Positions 1 to 6,495 of a stretch of DNA of 18,704 bases are shown in pieces. Position 1 is the stretch's first letter. Each line of letters begins with the position of its first letter. The DNA comes from JAZLIC01 sp045617225 (lineage in GTDB: Bacteria > Bacillota > Clostridia > Monoglobales > Monoglobaceae): assembly GCA_045617225.1 (NCBI GenBank), contig JAZLIC010000107.1, positions 1 to 18,704 on the forward strand. Direction: 5' to 3'. The notes beneath the pieces are model-generated. The model searched no databases. It was not told the DNA's origin and saw only the letters and a program-made list of their open reading frames with translations. Made by a program: the position numbers and the translations under genes.

Positions 1-44
1 ATTGTGAAAAGATATAAATATGTTTTTAAATAATAAAATTTGTC

Positions 45-71
45 GAAAAATCTAATAGTATTAGATTTTTC
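45..71. terminator. AT-rich perfect hairpin, possible terminator
   Basis: A 12-bp perfect inverted repeat (45-56 with 60-71) around a 3-nt AGT loop. One arm is A-rich and the other ends in five Ts, so it could end transcription in either direction. The stem has little GC and no gene is visible next to it inside the window, so the terminator role is only a suggestion. Confidence 0.3.
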
Positions 72-80
72 AATAAGTCT

Positions 81-152
81 TTTAGATATGAACAAACTAC
101 ACCTCTCGGCGTACCCTATGTACGCCTTCGGGTTAGGTTTGTCCATTCTAAA
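81..152. repeat. Long imperfect palindrome, unassigned structured element
   Basis: The arms pair in three blocks. At the base, TTTAGA (81-86) pairs with TCTAAA (147-152). In the middle, ATG.ACAAAC (88-96) pairs with GTTTGTCCAT (139-146 region). At the tip, GGCGTAC (108-114) pairs with GTACGCC (120-126) around the loop CCTAT. The middle of the arms (97-107 against 127-137) is mostly unpaired. There is no ORF in it and no terminator-like T tail. It could be a dispersed palindromic repeat, a small structured RNA or the 3' end of an upstream transcript. The pairing is seen directly; the role is unknown. Confidence 0.5.
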
Positions 153-180
153 CATTTTTACCTATCCCCTTCCAAAAAAC

Positions 181-217
181 GGCTGTTTAAAAACTGAGTG
201 ATAGTTTTTAAACAGCC
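181..217 (-). terminator. Intrinsic terminator, minus strand
   Basis: A perfect 15-bp inverted repeat (181-195 with 203-217) with a 7-nt loop. Read on the minus strand it is followed at once by G then six Ts (175-180), a textbook intrinsic terminator 16 nt past the stop of the 57-aa ORF at 233-406. On the plus strand a five-T run lies a few bases past the stem, so it may also work weakly that way. Confidence 0.75.
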
Positions 218-232
218 TCCGTTTTTGTCTGC

Positions 233-406
233 CTAATCCAAAAAATCCAAGGGCGATACAACTTCTGCCTCGAAGTCGTAAAAATCATCATCCTCATAAT
301 ACAGAGGGACAGAGAATAACGAATATGACACACTTCCGAAAAAATTATCAAAATATTGCATTTTCGGAGATGCGCAAAGTCTGACCCTTTTATGCTTTTT
401 AGACAT
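233..406 (-). CDS. Small acidic-tailed hypothetical protein, 57 aa
   Basis: A 57-codon ORF starting at ATG 404-406 and ending at TAG 233-235, preceded by a good Shine-Dalgarno (GAGGTGA, about 5-6 nt before the ATG). I do not recognise the product. It has a basic start (MSKKHKRVRL), an aromatic middle with several Phe and Tyr, and a very acidic end (YYEDDDFYDFEAEVV). There is no signal peptide, membrane segment or repeated metal motif. It fits a self-contained transcription unit: sigma-A-like promoter at 502-530, this ORF, then the terminator at 181-217. Another frame on the same strand is open from GTG 480 down to 208, but that start has a weak ribosome site and its tail reads as non-coding. 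The upstream part (480 to about 406) could be a leader ORF or the original N-terminus of a frameshifted gene. The case rests on the expression signals, not on homology. Confidence 0.55.
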   Translation of the reverse strand: MSKKHKRVRLCASPKMQYFDNFFGSVSYSLFSVPLYYEDDDFYDFEAEVVSPLDFLD

Positions 407-501
407 AAAATCACCTCTGTATTATTATTTACAATGATGAATTCGTTATCCGAAAGTTTTAAATTTCCTGCGTTGTTCACATCTAAAGCTTCTATATCTC
501 A

Positions 502-530
502 ATTGTATAAACCTTAATGATTTGTTGCAA
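502..530 (-). promoter_or_regulatory. Sigma-A-like promoter for the 57-aa ORF
   Basis: On the minus strand TTGCAA (525-530) and TACAAT (502-507) are exactly 17 bp apart. Transcription would start near 495, giving a leader of about 90 nt before the ATG at 406. The rest of the gap between this ORF and pfkA holds only AT-rich sequence and the pfkA promoter. Confidence 0.45.
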
Positions 531-690
531 AATATATTACAATACAGCAGTAATATTTTCATTATTTTAGTGTTTTATACCAACACGCCGTCGGTCAAAA
601 TGTTTTTTTGTATATTTCTAACAAAATTCGTATTTCTGCTTGATTATTTTGACATATTATTGTAAACTTAACTTGTCTGTCTGTGAAAAT

Positions 691-721
691 TTGACACATA
701 AAGACTTTTTTTGCTTATGAT
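691..721 (+). promoter_or_regulatory. Probable pfkA promoter
   Basis: A consensus TTGACA (691-696) followed by TATGAT (716-721). The 19-bp spacing is longer than ideal; CTTATG at 714-719 would give 17 bp. A second TTGACA at 649-654 has no matching -10. Confidence 0.4.
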
Positions 722-774
722 TATAGTAGCTATTGTATTTTGCAATACTGCTTTTAAATTTAGGAGGTTTTCAA

Positions 775-1875
775 ATGAGTGAAATCAAAAGAATTGGCGT
801 TATGACAGGTGGCGGCGACTGCCCGGGTTTGAACGCCGTAATCCGTGCAGTTACAAAAACTGCTATTTCTAACTACGGTTTGGAGGTCGTTGGCATTAAG
901 CACGGTTACCGTGGTCTTTACCTCGGCGGAGATGAATTTATCCCCCTTACCTTAGAAGATGTTGATGATATTATTATAAAGGGTGGTACAATCCTTTACA
1001 GTTCAAATAAAGATAACTTGTTTGACTACAATTATATTGACGAGAACGGCAAAGAGTGTCACGGCGATGTATCACATGTCGGCGTTGAGAACTTAGAAAA
1101 AGCCGGTATTGATGCTATGGTTATCATCGGCGGTGACGGTACTCTTACCAGCGGCCGTGACTTCTCAAGAAAAGGCGTTAAGGTTATCGGCGTACCTAAG
1201 ACTATTGATAACGACTTAGCTTCTACCGATACTACATTCGGTTTTGATACTGCGATTTCTACCGTTGTTGATTCAATCGACAAGCTCCGCACAACCGCAG
1301 AGTCACACGGAAGAACAATCGTTGTTGAGGTTATGGGCCGTTACGCAGGTTTTATCGCTATCGCTTCTGCTATTGCGGGCGGTTGTGACGCTTGCCTGAT
1401 TCCTGAAATCCCTTATGACATCAACAAGGTTGCCGAGGCTCTTAAAAAGAACCGTCAGAATGGCAAGAACTACTCTTTGGTTATTGTTGCCGAGGGCGCA
1501 AAGCCGTTAAACGGTGAGGTTTTCGTATCTAAGATTGTTGAGGACAGTCCTGACCCTGTTCGTCTTGGCGGTATCGGTAACGTTGTTGCAGAACAACTTG
1601 AAAAGTTGGTTGGTGCAGAAGCACGTGCAGCTATTTTAGGTCATACACAGCGCGGCGGCTCACCTACTGCAAATGACCGTATCTTATCTACACGCTACGG
1701 TTCTTATGCTGTTGAGCTTCTTATGCAGGGCAAGTTCGGCAACATGGTAACACTTGACGGCTCCGAAATGTCTTATGACTCACTTGAAAATGTTATCGGT
1801 GAGAATAAAGCCGTTGAAGAAAACAGCTATTGGATTCAGACCGCTCGTTCAATCGGTATGTGCTTAGGTGACTAA
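775..1875 (+). CDS. pfkA: 6-phosphofructokinase, 366 aa
   Basis: Phosphorylates fructose 6-phosphate to fructose 1,6-bisphosphate, the committing step of glycolysis, in the cytoplasm. ATG 775 is chosen because TAGGAGG (761-767) sits just before it and the protein then begins SEIKRIGVMTGGGDCPG, the family's first strand and phosphate loop. An in-frame start at 733 would add 14 unrelated residues. Visible motifs: GGDGT 119-123, PKTIDND 141-147 with the catalytic Asp at 145, MGR 187-189, E240, and GHTQRGGSP 289-297. The residue matching E. coli Gly104 is Gly (G122), which favours ATP. The residue matching E. coli Gly124 is Lys (K142), which is typical of PPi-using and group III enzymes. The mix suggests an ATP enzyme of group III, but the donor should be measured. 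At 366 aa it is longer than the roughly 320-aa E. coli type. No clear terminator follows. Confidence 0.96.
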   Translation: MSEIKRIGVMTGGGDCPGLNAVIRAVTKTAISNYGLEVVGIKHGYRGLYLGGDEFIPLTLEDVDDIIIKGGTILYSSNKDNLFDYNYIDENGKECHGDVSHVGVENLEKAGIDAMVIIGGDGTLTSGRDFSRKGVKVIGVPKTIDNDLASTDTTFGFDTAISTVVDSIDKLRTTAESHGRTIVVEVMGRYAGFIAIASAIAGGCDACLIPEIPYDINKVAEALKKNRQNGKNYSLVIVAEGAKPLNGEVFVSKIVEDSPDPVRLGGIGNVVAEQLEKLVGAEARAAILGHTQRGGSPTANDRILSTRYGSYAVELLMQGKFGNMVTLDGSEMSYDSLENVIGENKAVEENSYWIQTARSIGMCLGD

Positions 1876-1900
1876 TTTTTGATTTTATTCAAAAAAACAC

Positions 1901-1929
1901 TTGCATTTTATAAAACATTGTGTTATACT
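1901..1929 (+). promoter_or_regulatory. rpmE promoter within an inverted repeat
   Basis: TTGCAT (1901-1906) and TATACT (1924-1929) are exactly 17 bp apart. The -35 lies in TTGCATTT (1901-1908), which is mirrored by AAATGCAA at 1934-1941, around the expected transcription start. The second arm may make this an operator, or it may be chance. Confidence 0.65.
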
Positions 1930-1990
1930 ATTCAAATGCAAACACTAAATCGTAAATTTAAGAAGTAATATATTGAGAGAGGTGAACATA

Positions 1991-2197
1991 ATGAGAGAAG
2001 GTATACATCCTGATTATAAAGAGACAACTATCAAATGCGCTTGCGGTAATGTAATCGAAACAGGTTCTACAAAAGAGGACATCCGTATTGAAATTTGCTC
2101 TGCTTGTCATCCTTTCTATACAGGAAAGCAAAAGCTTGTTGATACAGGCGGTAGAGTTGATAAATTCAGAAAGCGTTACGGTCTCGAAGAGAAGTAA
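1991..2197 (+). CDS. rpmE: 50S ribosomal protein L31, zinc-binding form
   Basis: Ribosomal protein L31 of the large subunit, 68 aa, the usual length. The start at 1991 follows GAGAGGTGA (1977-1985) and gives the family's MREGIHPDY opening; an in-frame start at 1973 would read through the ribosome binding site. The four zinc-ribbon cysteines are present (C16, C18, C36, C39), so this is the C+ form, a cellular zinc store, not the zinc-free paralogue made under zinc starvation. It has its own promoter (1901-1929) and terminator (2218-2258), so it is probably monocistronic. Confidence 0.96.
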   Translation: MREGIHPDYKETTIKCACGNVIETGSTKEDIRIEICSACHPFYTGKQKLVDTGGRVDKFRKRYGLEEK

Positions 2198-2217
2198 TAA
2201 AACTTTTACGTATTTTA

Positions 2218-2258
2218 TTGCCCCATTCACATATGTGAATGGGGCAACTCTTTTATTT
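2218..2258 (+). terminator. Intrinsic terminator after rpmE
   Basis: A perfect 30-nt palindrome (2218-2247) containing GCCCCATTCACA and its complement, followed by CTCTTTTATTT. It lies 20 nt past the rpmE stop. Confidence 0.85.
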
Positions 2259-2367
2259 ACATAATCTAAACTTCCCATAACATAAAATGCCTGAAATCCT
2301 CATATAAATGTACACTCCAAAGAAAAATATGTCAACAAGAGTTTATATATATGTAACAAAAAATTTA

Positions 2368-2396
2368 TTGCCTTTTATAGCGTGGTAGCCTATAAT
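2368..2396 (+). promoter_or_regulatory. uppP promoter
   Basis: TTGCCT (2368-2373), a 17-bp spacer and a consensus TATAAT (2391-2396), with a leader of only about 23 nt before the uppP start. Confidence 0.75.
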
Positions 2397-2425
2397 AAAA
2401 GTATAAAATTTTCAGGAGGAGAGAA

Positions 2426-3253
2426 ATGAACTTTATTGAACTTCTAAAAGTAATATTCTTAGGTATTGTGGAAGGCATCACGGAATGGCTCCCTGTCAGC
2501 AGTACGGGACACCTTATTTTAGCAGATGAATTTGTAAAGCTTAGCGTAACACCTGCCTTTAAGGAAATGTTTGATGTGGTAATTCAACTTGGGGCAATTA
2601 TGGCAGTTGTTATTTTGTATTGGAAGAAGCTCTTTCCTGTCACAAAGAAGGACAACAAGTTGCACATAGAGAAAAATACATTGATAATGTGGCTTAAAAT
2701 ACTTATCGCTTCAATACCGGCAGGTATAATCGGACTTAAATTTGACGACTTCTTTAATGAGCATTTTTATAACCCTACCTCTGTTTCAATCGCACTTATT
2801 GTGGTTGGTATTGCATTTATCTTAATAGAGATATATAACAAAAAGAAAACGCCGACTATAAACTCAATAGATGATTTAGGCTATACAACCGCACTTTTGA
2901 TAGGCGTTTTCCAACTGCTTGCCGCAATGTTTCCGGGCGTTTCACGCTCAGGCTCAACCATAATCGGCGCATTACTTCTCGGTGTGTCACGAAGCGTAGC
3001 CGCTGTGTTCACTTTCTTCTTAGCAGTGCCTGCTATGTTTGGTGCAAGCCTGTTAAAGCTTGTAAAATTCGGCTTCGCCTTCTCCGGTGCGGAAATCACC
3101 GCCCTGCTTACGGGTATGGTTGTCGCCTTTGTGGTATCGGTGCTTTCCATAAAGTTCCTGATGGGATATATCAAAAAGCACGACTTTAAAGCTTTCGGCA
3201 TTTATCGAATTCTTTTGGGTATAGCGGTACTTGTATATTTTATGTTTAGATAA
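2426..3253 (+). CDS. uppP: Undecaprenyl-diphosphatase UppP/BacA
   Basis: An integral membrane enzyme that dephosphorylates undecaprenyl diphosphate so the lipid carrier can be reused for peptidoglycan and other wall polymers; in other bacteria this activity gives bacitracin resistance. The 275 aa match the family length. Both signature regions are present: EGITEWLPVSSTGHL at 16-30, with E16, E20, S26 and H29, and PGVSRSGST at 170-178, with the conserved Arg174. Several hydrophobic segments fit a polytopic protein (about 50-66, 88-105, 118-137, 155-170, 190-212, 222-246, 257-273). The start follows AGGAGGAGA at a good distance. The gene has its own promoter and shares a bidirectional terminator with the convergent CDF transporter gene. 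Confidence 0.96.
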   Translation: MNFIELLKVIFLGIVEGITEWLPVSSTGHLILADEFVKLSVTPAFKEMFDVVIQLGAIMAVVILYWKKLFPVTKKDNKLHIEKNTLIMWLKILIASIPAGIIGLKFDDFFNEHFYNPTSVSIALIVVGIAFILIEIYNKKKTPTINSIDDLGYTTALLIGVFQLLAAMFPGVSRSGSTIIGALLLGVSRSVAAVFTFFLAVPAMFGASLLKLVKFGFAFSGAEITALLTGMVVAFVVSVLSIKFLMGYIKKHDFKAFGIYRILLGIAVLVYFMFR

Positions 3254-3295
3254 AATAAAAGATGGATTTTCAAAACGAAAATCCATCTTTTATTT
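3253..3295. terminator. Shared bidirectional terminator between convergent genes
   Basis: A perfect 19-bp stem (3253-3271 with 3277-3295) with the loop AAAAC. Arm ends rich in A and T give a T tract in both directions. It begins on the last base of the uppP stop codon, and the stop codon of the CDF transporter gene (3290-3292, minus strand) lies inside the other arm. Confidence 0.85.
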
Positions 3296-4450
3296 CCTGT
3301 CAATGGTTACCTCGCAGGTAAGTTCTTTATCGCTTTCTTTAAGCCGAGTTTGGATTTCTTCTATGACATCATCATCGGTACATTTAACCTCATACGGTGC
3401 CTCTACATCAAAAATAAGCTTATGCACTCCGTCCGTGGTTTTTACTCTGAAATCGTGTATTGACATTTCGGCATCTATTGACTTTACGACTTCAAGAGCA
3501 AGCGCCTCTAATTTAACCGTGTTTTCGTCACCAACATCAACAGGGTCAACATGAATTGTCGCCTTTACTTCAAGCTCACTGCAAAGCCGTTTTTCTATAC
3601 CGTCTATGATATTGTGAATATGATACACATCTTTTGAGCCGTCCACCTCTGCATCAAAGGTGGCAATAATTGTGCCTACACCGTAGTTATGAACTACCAA
3701 ATCATGGACTCCCAAAACCTCCGGCTCCTCCTTTGCGATGGCAAGAATTCCGTCTACGATTTCAGGGTCAGGTCCCGAGCCGAGAATAAAATTCTTGGTT
3801 TCGTTTAAAATTCTTATTCCCGCAATCAATATAAGCACGGATACGATAATACCCATATAAGCGTCTGTATTAAGGCTTGTAAACTTGCTGATTAAAGCAG
3901 ATATAAGCACTGCCGATGTGGAAAGGACATCAGAAAAGCTATCCGATGCGGCGGCACTTATAACAGTAGAGTCTATCCTCTTTGCAATCCTCTTTCCTGC
4001 CAAACAGAGCCATAGCTTTGCGGCTATTGAAAGCGCAAGCACAACAAGCACAATAAGACTAAACTCTGCTTCTTCCGGATTGAAAATTTTATATACAGAG
4101 TCTTTGCCAAGCTTTAAGCCTACAAGCAGAATAATAAACGCCACAATCATAGACGCCACATATTCAAGCCTTGCGTGTCCAAAGGGATGTTCTCTGTCCG
4201 CAGGCTTTGACGATAGCTTAAAACTTATAAGCGAAATAACCTGCGAACCTGCGTCTGACAAATTATTAAGCGCATCTGCGGTAATTGAGATAGCACCGCT
4301 AAGTGAGCCGACAAAAAATTTTGCGGCAGACAGCAAAACATTGAGTATTATTCCGATAATACTCATAAGAATTCCGTAGGCTTTTCTTACCTCTCGGTTT
4401 TTGGTATTTTGATAATCTTTTATAAAAAAGCGAGCCAACAGGTTTATCAT
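3290..4450 (-). CDS. Cation diffusion facilitator metal exporter with doubled cytoplasmic domain
   Basis: A CDF-family transporter of 386 aa that exports a divalent metal in exchange for protons across the cytoplasmic membrane. Six hydrophobic segments span roughly 26-218, with the family landmarks ADALNNLSDAGS (58-69), HPFGHARLEY (88-97) and ASDSFSDV (168-175). The transport-site residues appear to be N62, D66, D170 and D174. A His at one of these sites is usual in zinc exporters, so the N-D/D-D set points away from zinc, possibly to manganese (inference). The cytoplasmic part holds two similar units, about 228-303 and 312-384, each with a VHD/IHD turn and a following strand. Simple CDF proteins of about 300 aa have one such domain. 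The start at 4450 follows CAGGAGGAG. It is preceded by its own extended -10 promoter, in the same direction as citrate synthase. Confidence 0.92.
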   Translation of the reverse strand: MINLLARFFIKDYQNTKNREVRKAYGILMSIIGIILNVLLSAAKFFVGSLSGAISITADALNNLSDAGSQVISLISFKLSSKPADREHPFGHARLEYVASMIVAFIILLVGLKLGKDSVYKIFNPEEAEFSLIVLVVLALSIAAKLWLCLAGKRIAKRIDSTVISAAASDSFSDVLSTSAVLISALISKFTSLNTDAYMGIIVSVLILIAGIRILNETKNFILGSGPDPEIVDGILAIAKEEPEVLGVHDLVVHNYGVGTIIATFDAEVDGSKDVYHIHNIIDGIEKRLCSELEVKATIHVDPVDVGDENTVKLEALALEVVKSIDAEMSIHDFRVKTTDGVHKLIFDVEAPYEVKCTDDDVIEEIQTRLKESDKELTCEVTIDRK

Positions 4451-4479
4451 AAGCTCCTCCTGAAAACATTTTATTATAG

Positions 4480-4488
4480 ATTATACCA
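4480..4488 (-). promoter_or_regulatory. Extended -10 promoter for the CDF gene
   Basis: On the minus strand TGGTATAAT forms an extended -10 about 30 nt before the CDF start. No good -35 lies at the right distance, as is common for extended -10 promoters. No terminator is visible after citrate synthase, so read-through from that gene is also possible. Confidence 0.5.
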
Positions 4489-4536
4489 ATTATCTGCATT
4501 ATATATTTATTCATTTACCAATATTTACAGAAAATA

Positions 4537-5898
4537 TTATCTATCTTCTATCGGAACATACTCTCTGCGTTTTGCCACATTCCTGTAAGCCGGTCTTATT
4601 ATCTTTCCGGCATTGCTCAATTCCTCTATTCTGTGAGCACTCCAACCTGAAATTCTGGCAATTGCAAAAATAGGCGTATAAAGCTCCTCCGGAAGTCCAA
4701 GCATATGATAAACAAATCCGCTGTAAAAATCCACATTTGCACTTACGCCCTTATATATCTTTCTCTTTTCCGATATAACCTCGGGTGCTATTCTCTCTAC
4801 CAAGGAGTAAAGCGCAAATTCATCGTCCATCTTCTTCTCCGCCGACAACTGCTTTACAAATCCCTTAAAAACATTTGCACGTGGGTCCGAGAGTGAATAT
4901 ACTGCGTGTCCCATACCATAAATAAGTCCTGCTTTGTCAAACGCTTCACCGTTTAGCAAAGCTTCAAGATATGCACGCACCTCATCCTCGTCCTTCCAAT
5001 CCTTGATGTTTGCTTTTATGTCTTCAAACATCTGCATAACCTTAATATTTGCACCGCCGTGCTTCGGCCCTTTAAGTGACCCCAATGACGCCGCCACAAC
5101 CGAATAAGTATCTGTGCCGGATGATGATACAACATGGGTGGTAAATGTAGAGTTATTACCTCCTCCATGCTCTGCATGGAGCAGAAGTGCAACATCTAAA
5201 ATTCTTGCTTCAAGAGGTGTGAAGTTTCCGTCAGGTCTTAAAAGATGCAAAATATTCTCCGCCGTTGAATACTCTGCCTTTGGTTGATGTATAACCAGGC
5301 TTTCGCCGCAATCATAATGCCTGTACGCATTATATCCGTAGACCGAAAGCAGTGGAAATACCGCTATCAGCTGCATACACTGCCTGAGCACATTCGGAAT
5401 GGATATATCGTTTGCCTTATCGTCGTAAGCATATAGTGTAAGTACACTGCGTGAGAGTGTATTCATCATATCCTTACTCGGTGCCTTTAAGATAATATCG
5501 CGCACAAAATGCGTAGGCAAAGTTCGGTAATTCACTAAAAGCTTTATAAATAAATCGAGTTCCTCCTTTGTGGGAAGCTCGCCGAATAATAAAAGGTATG
5601 TTGCCTCCTCAAATGCATATCTCTTTGTTTTCTTTGAACCCTCAACAAGCTTTTCCACATCAATGCCGCGATAAAAGAGCTTACCTTCACAAGGCAACTC
5701 AATATCTCCCTCTCTGCGTATCGACTGAATTTCGGAAATTTCCGTAAGTCCTGTAAGCACACCTTTTCCGTTTATATCACGCAATCCCCTTTTTACCTCA
5801 TATTTCGCATACAAAGCAGGGTCAATAATTCTATTGTTTTTATATTTTTCTGTGAGTTCCAAAATCTCGGGCAGTATCTCAGAATAATTTATATCCAT
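4537..5898 (-). CDS. gltA: Citrate synthase
   Basis: Condenses oxaloacetate and acetyl-CoA to citrate, feeding the oxidative half of the TCA route toward 2-oxoglutarate and glutamate. The 453 aa carry the usual active-site elements: HAEHGGGNNST (241-251) with His244, GPKHGGAN (277-284), GMGHAVY (328-334) with His331, and NVDFYSG (388-394) with Asp390. The long N-terminal extension before residue 60 and the HAEHGGG motif resemble a clostridial group of citrate synthases, not the E. coli hexameric type (from memory). A 2-methylcitrate synthase activity cannot be excluded, but no propionate-cycle genes are nearby. The start at 5898 follows AAGGGGGAC. The promoter lies at 5930-5958, diverging from perR. 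Confidence 0.94.
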   Translation of the reverse strand: MDINYSEILPEILELTEKYKNNRIIDPALYAKYEVKRGLRDINGKGVLTGLTEISEIQSIRREGDIELPCEGKLFYRGIDVEKLVEGSKKTKRYAFEEATYLLLFGELPTKEELDLFIKLLVNYRTLPTHFVRDIILKAPSKDMMNTLSRSVLTLYAYDDKANDISIPNVLRQCMQLIAVFPLLSVYGYNAYRHYDCGESLVIHQPKAEYSTAENILHLLRPDGNFTPLEARILDVALLLHAEHGGGNNSTFTTHVVSSSGTDTYSVVAASLGSLKGPKHGGANIKVMQMFEDIKANIKDWKDEDEVRAYLEALLNGEAFDKAGLIYGMGHAVYSLSDPRANVFKGFVKQLSAEKKMDDEFALYSLVERIAPEVISEKRKIYKGVSANVDFYSGFVYHMLGLPEELYTPIFAIARISGWSAHRIEELSNAGKIIRPAYRNVAKRREYVPIEDR

Positions 5899-5929
5899 AT
5901 TTCAAGTCCCCCTTATCGATAATTGCTTT

Positions 5930-5958
5930 ATTTTATCAAAAATATTTATTCTTGTCAA
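5930..5958 (-). promoter_or_regulatory. Citrate synthase promoter
   Basis: On the minus strand TTGACA (5953-5958) and TAAAAT (5930-5935) are exactly 17 bp apart. The leader would be about 25 nt. Confidence 0.7.
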
Positions 5959-5982
5959 TCGTATAAAAAGTCGGAAAAACTA

Positions 5983-6011
5983 TTGACAAGCGAAAATAAG
6001 TATTGTATTAT
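5983..6011 (+). promoter_or_regulatory. perR promoter
   Basis: TTGACA (5983-5988), a 17-bp spacer and TATTAT (6006-6011). The PerR-like box begins 9 bp downstream of the -10, over the expected transcription start. Confidence 0.75.
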
Positions 6012-6019
6012 AAAAACAG

Positions 6020-6034
6020 TAATGATTATCATTT
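6020..6034. promoter_or_regulatory. PerR/Fur-family operator
   Basis: A perfect 6-1-6 palindrome, AATGATTATCATT (6021-6033), flanked by T on both sides. It resembles the core of Fur-family boxes and, as a 7-1-7 site, matches 5 of 7 half-site positions of either the Fur or the PerR consensus. PerR is the better guess because of the adjacent regulator and its rubrerythrin. Its place between -10 and start codon would let it block transcription, giving autoregulation. Confidence 0.6.
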
Positions 6035-6049
6035 TTAGGTGGGTAAGAT

Positions 6050-6457
6050 ATGAAAACGCAAAAAAGGCTCTTTCGCAGTAATTTCAGTCGTCAGCGTGAC
6101 ACTATTTTAAGAGTTTTACGCAGTACCAAAACGCATCCTACTGCGGCTTGGATATATGAAAAAGTGCGTGAGGAAATACCGAAGATAAGCTTGGGGACGG
6201 TTTATCGAAATCTAAACACACTTGCAGATAAGGGAGAGATTTTACGATTTAATGTAGGCGACGACACAGACCGTTTTGACGGTACTGCCGCTCCTCACTA
6301 TCATCTGTTCTGCAACGAATGCAAAAGGGTTATTGATATTCCAATGCCTTATATAAAGGAGCTTGACAAAAGCATCAATGATGCAGCGGATTTCAGCGTT
6401 TCTCACCACCAACTATGCTTTTTCGGCATATGCAGTGATTGTAAAGCGAAAAAATAA
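6050..6457 (+). CDS. perR: PerR-type peroxide-sensing repressor
   Basis: A Fur-family winged-helix repressor, 135 aa. Known PerR proteins hold Fe(II) or Mn(II) and release DNA when peroxide oxidises the metal-bound histidines. Recognition helix region SLGTVYRNLNTL 47-58. The residues matching the B. subtilis PerR regulatory site are H29, D77, H83, H85 and D96; the structural zinc ligands are C88, C91, C128 and C131. D96 is the Asp that separates PerR from Fur, which has Glu there, so PerR is preferred over Fur or Zur. The start at 6050 follows TAGGTGGGTAAG, a moderate ribosome site. A promoter and an operator-like palindrome precede it. The rubrerythrin gene follows 38 nt later with no terminator or clear promoter, so they are probably co-transcribed. 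Confidence 0.9.
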   Translation: MKTQKRLFRSNFSRQRDTILRVLRSTKTHPTAAWIYEKVREEIPKISLGTVYRNLNTLADKGEILRFNVGDDTDRFDGTAAPHYHLFCNECKRVIDIPMPYIKELDKSINDAADFSVSHHQLCFFGICSDCKAKK

Positions 6458-6495
6458 TTTAATTTAATTATTATAAATTTTAGGAGGAAATTATT

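Noticed and set aside
208..480. A 90-codon minus-strand frame from GTG 480
   Set aside because: Its ribosome site is weak, its second half reads like an off-frame translation, and the overlapping 57-aa ORF has the better ribosome site and ends just before the terminator.
733..774. Longer N-terminus for pfkA
   Set aside because: It would translate through the strong TAGGAGG site and add residues not found in the family.
1876..1895. TTTTTGA/TCAAAAA hairpin after pfkA as a terminator
   Set aside because: Very weak stem with a single GC pair and no T tail after it.
1973..1990. Longer N-terminus for rpmE
   Set aside because: It reads through GAGAGGTGA; the family starts MREGIHP at 1991.
3885..4379. 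164-codon plus-strand frame opposite the CDF gene
   Set aside because: Antisense shadow: low-complexity Ser/Ile/Ala-rich product, no ribosome site, while the minus-strand protein has all family motifs.
6050..6457. Fur or Zur identity for the regulator
   Set aside because: Asp96 at the Fur/PerR deciding position and the rubrerythrin neighbour favour PerR.
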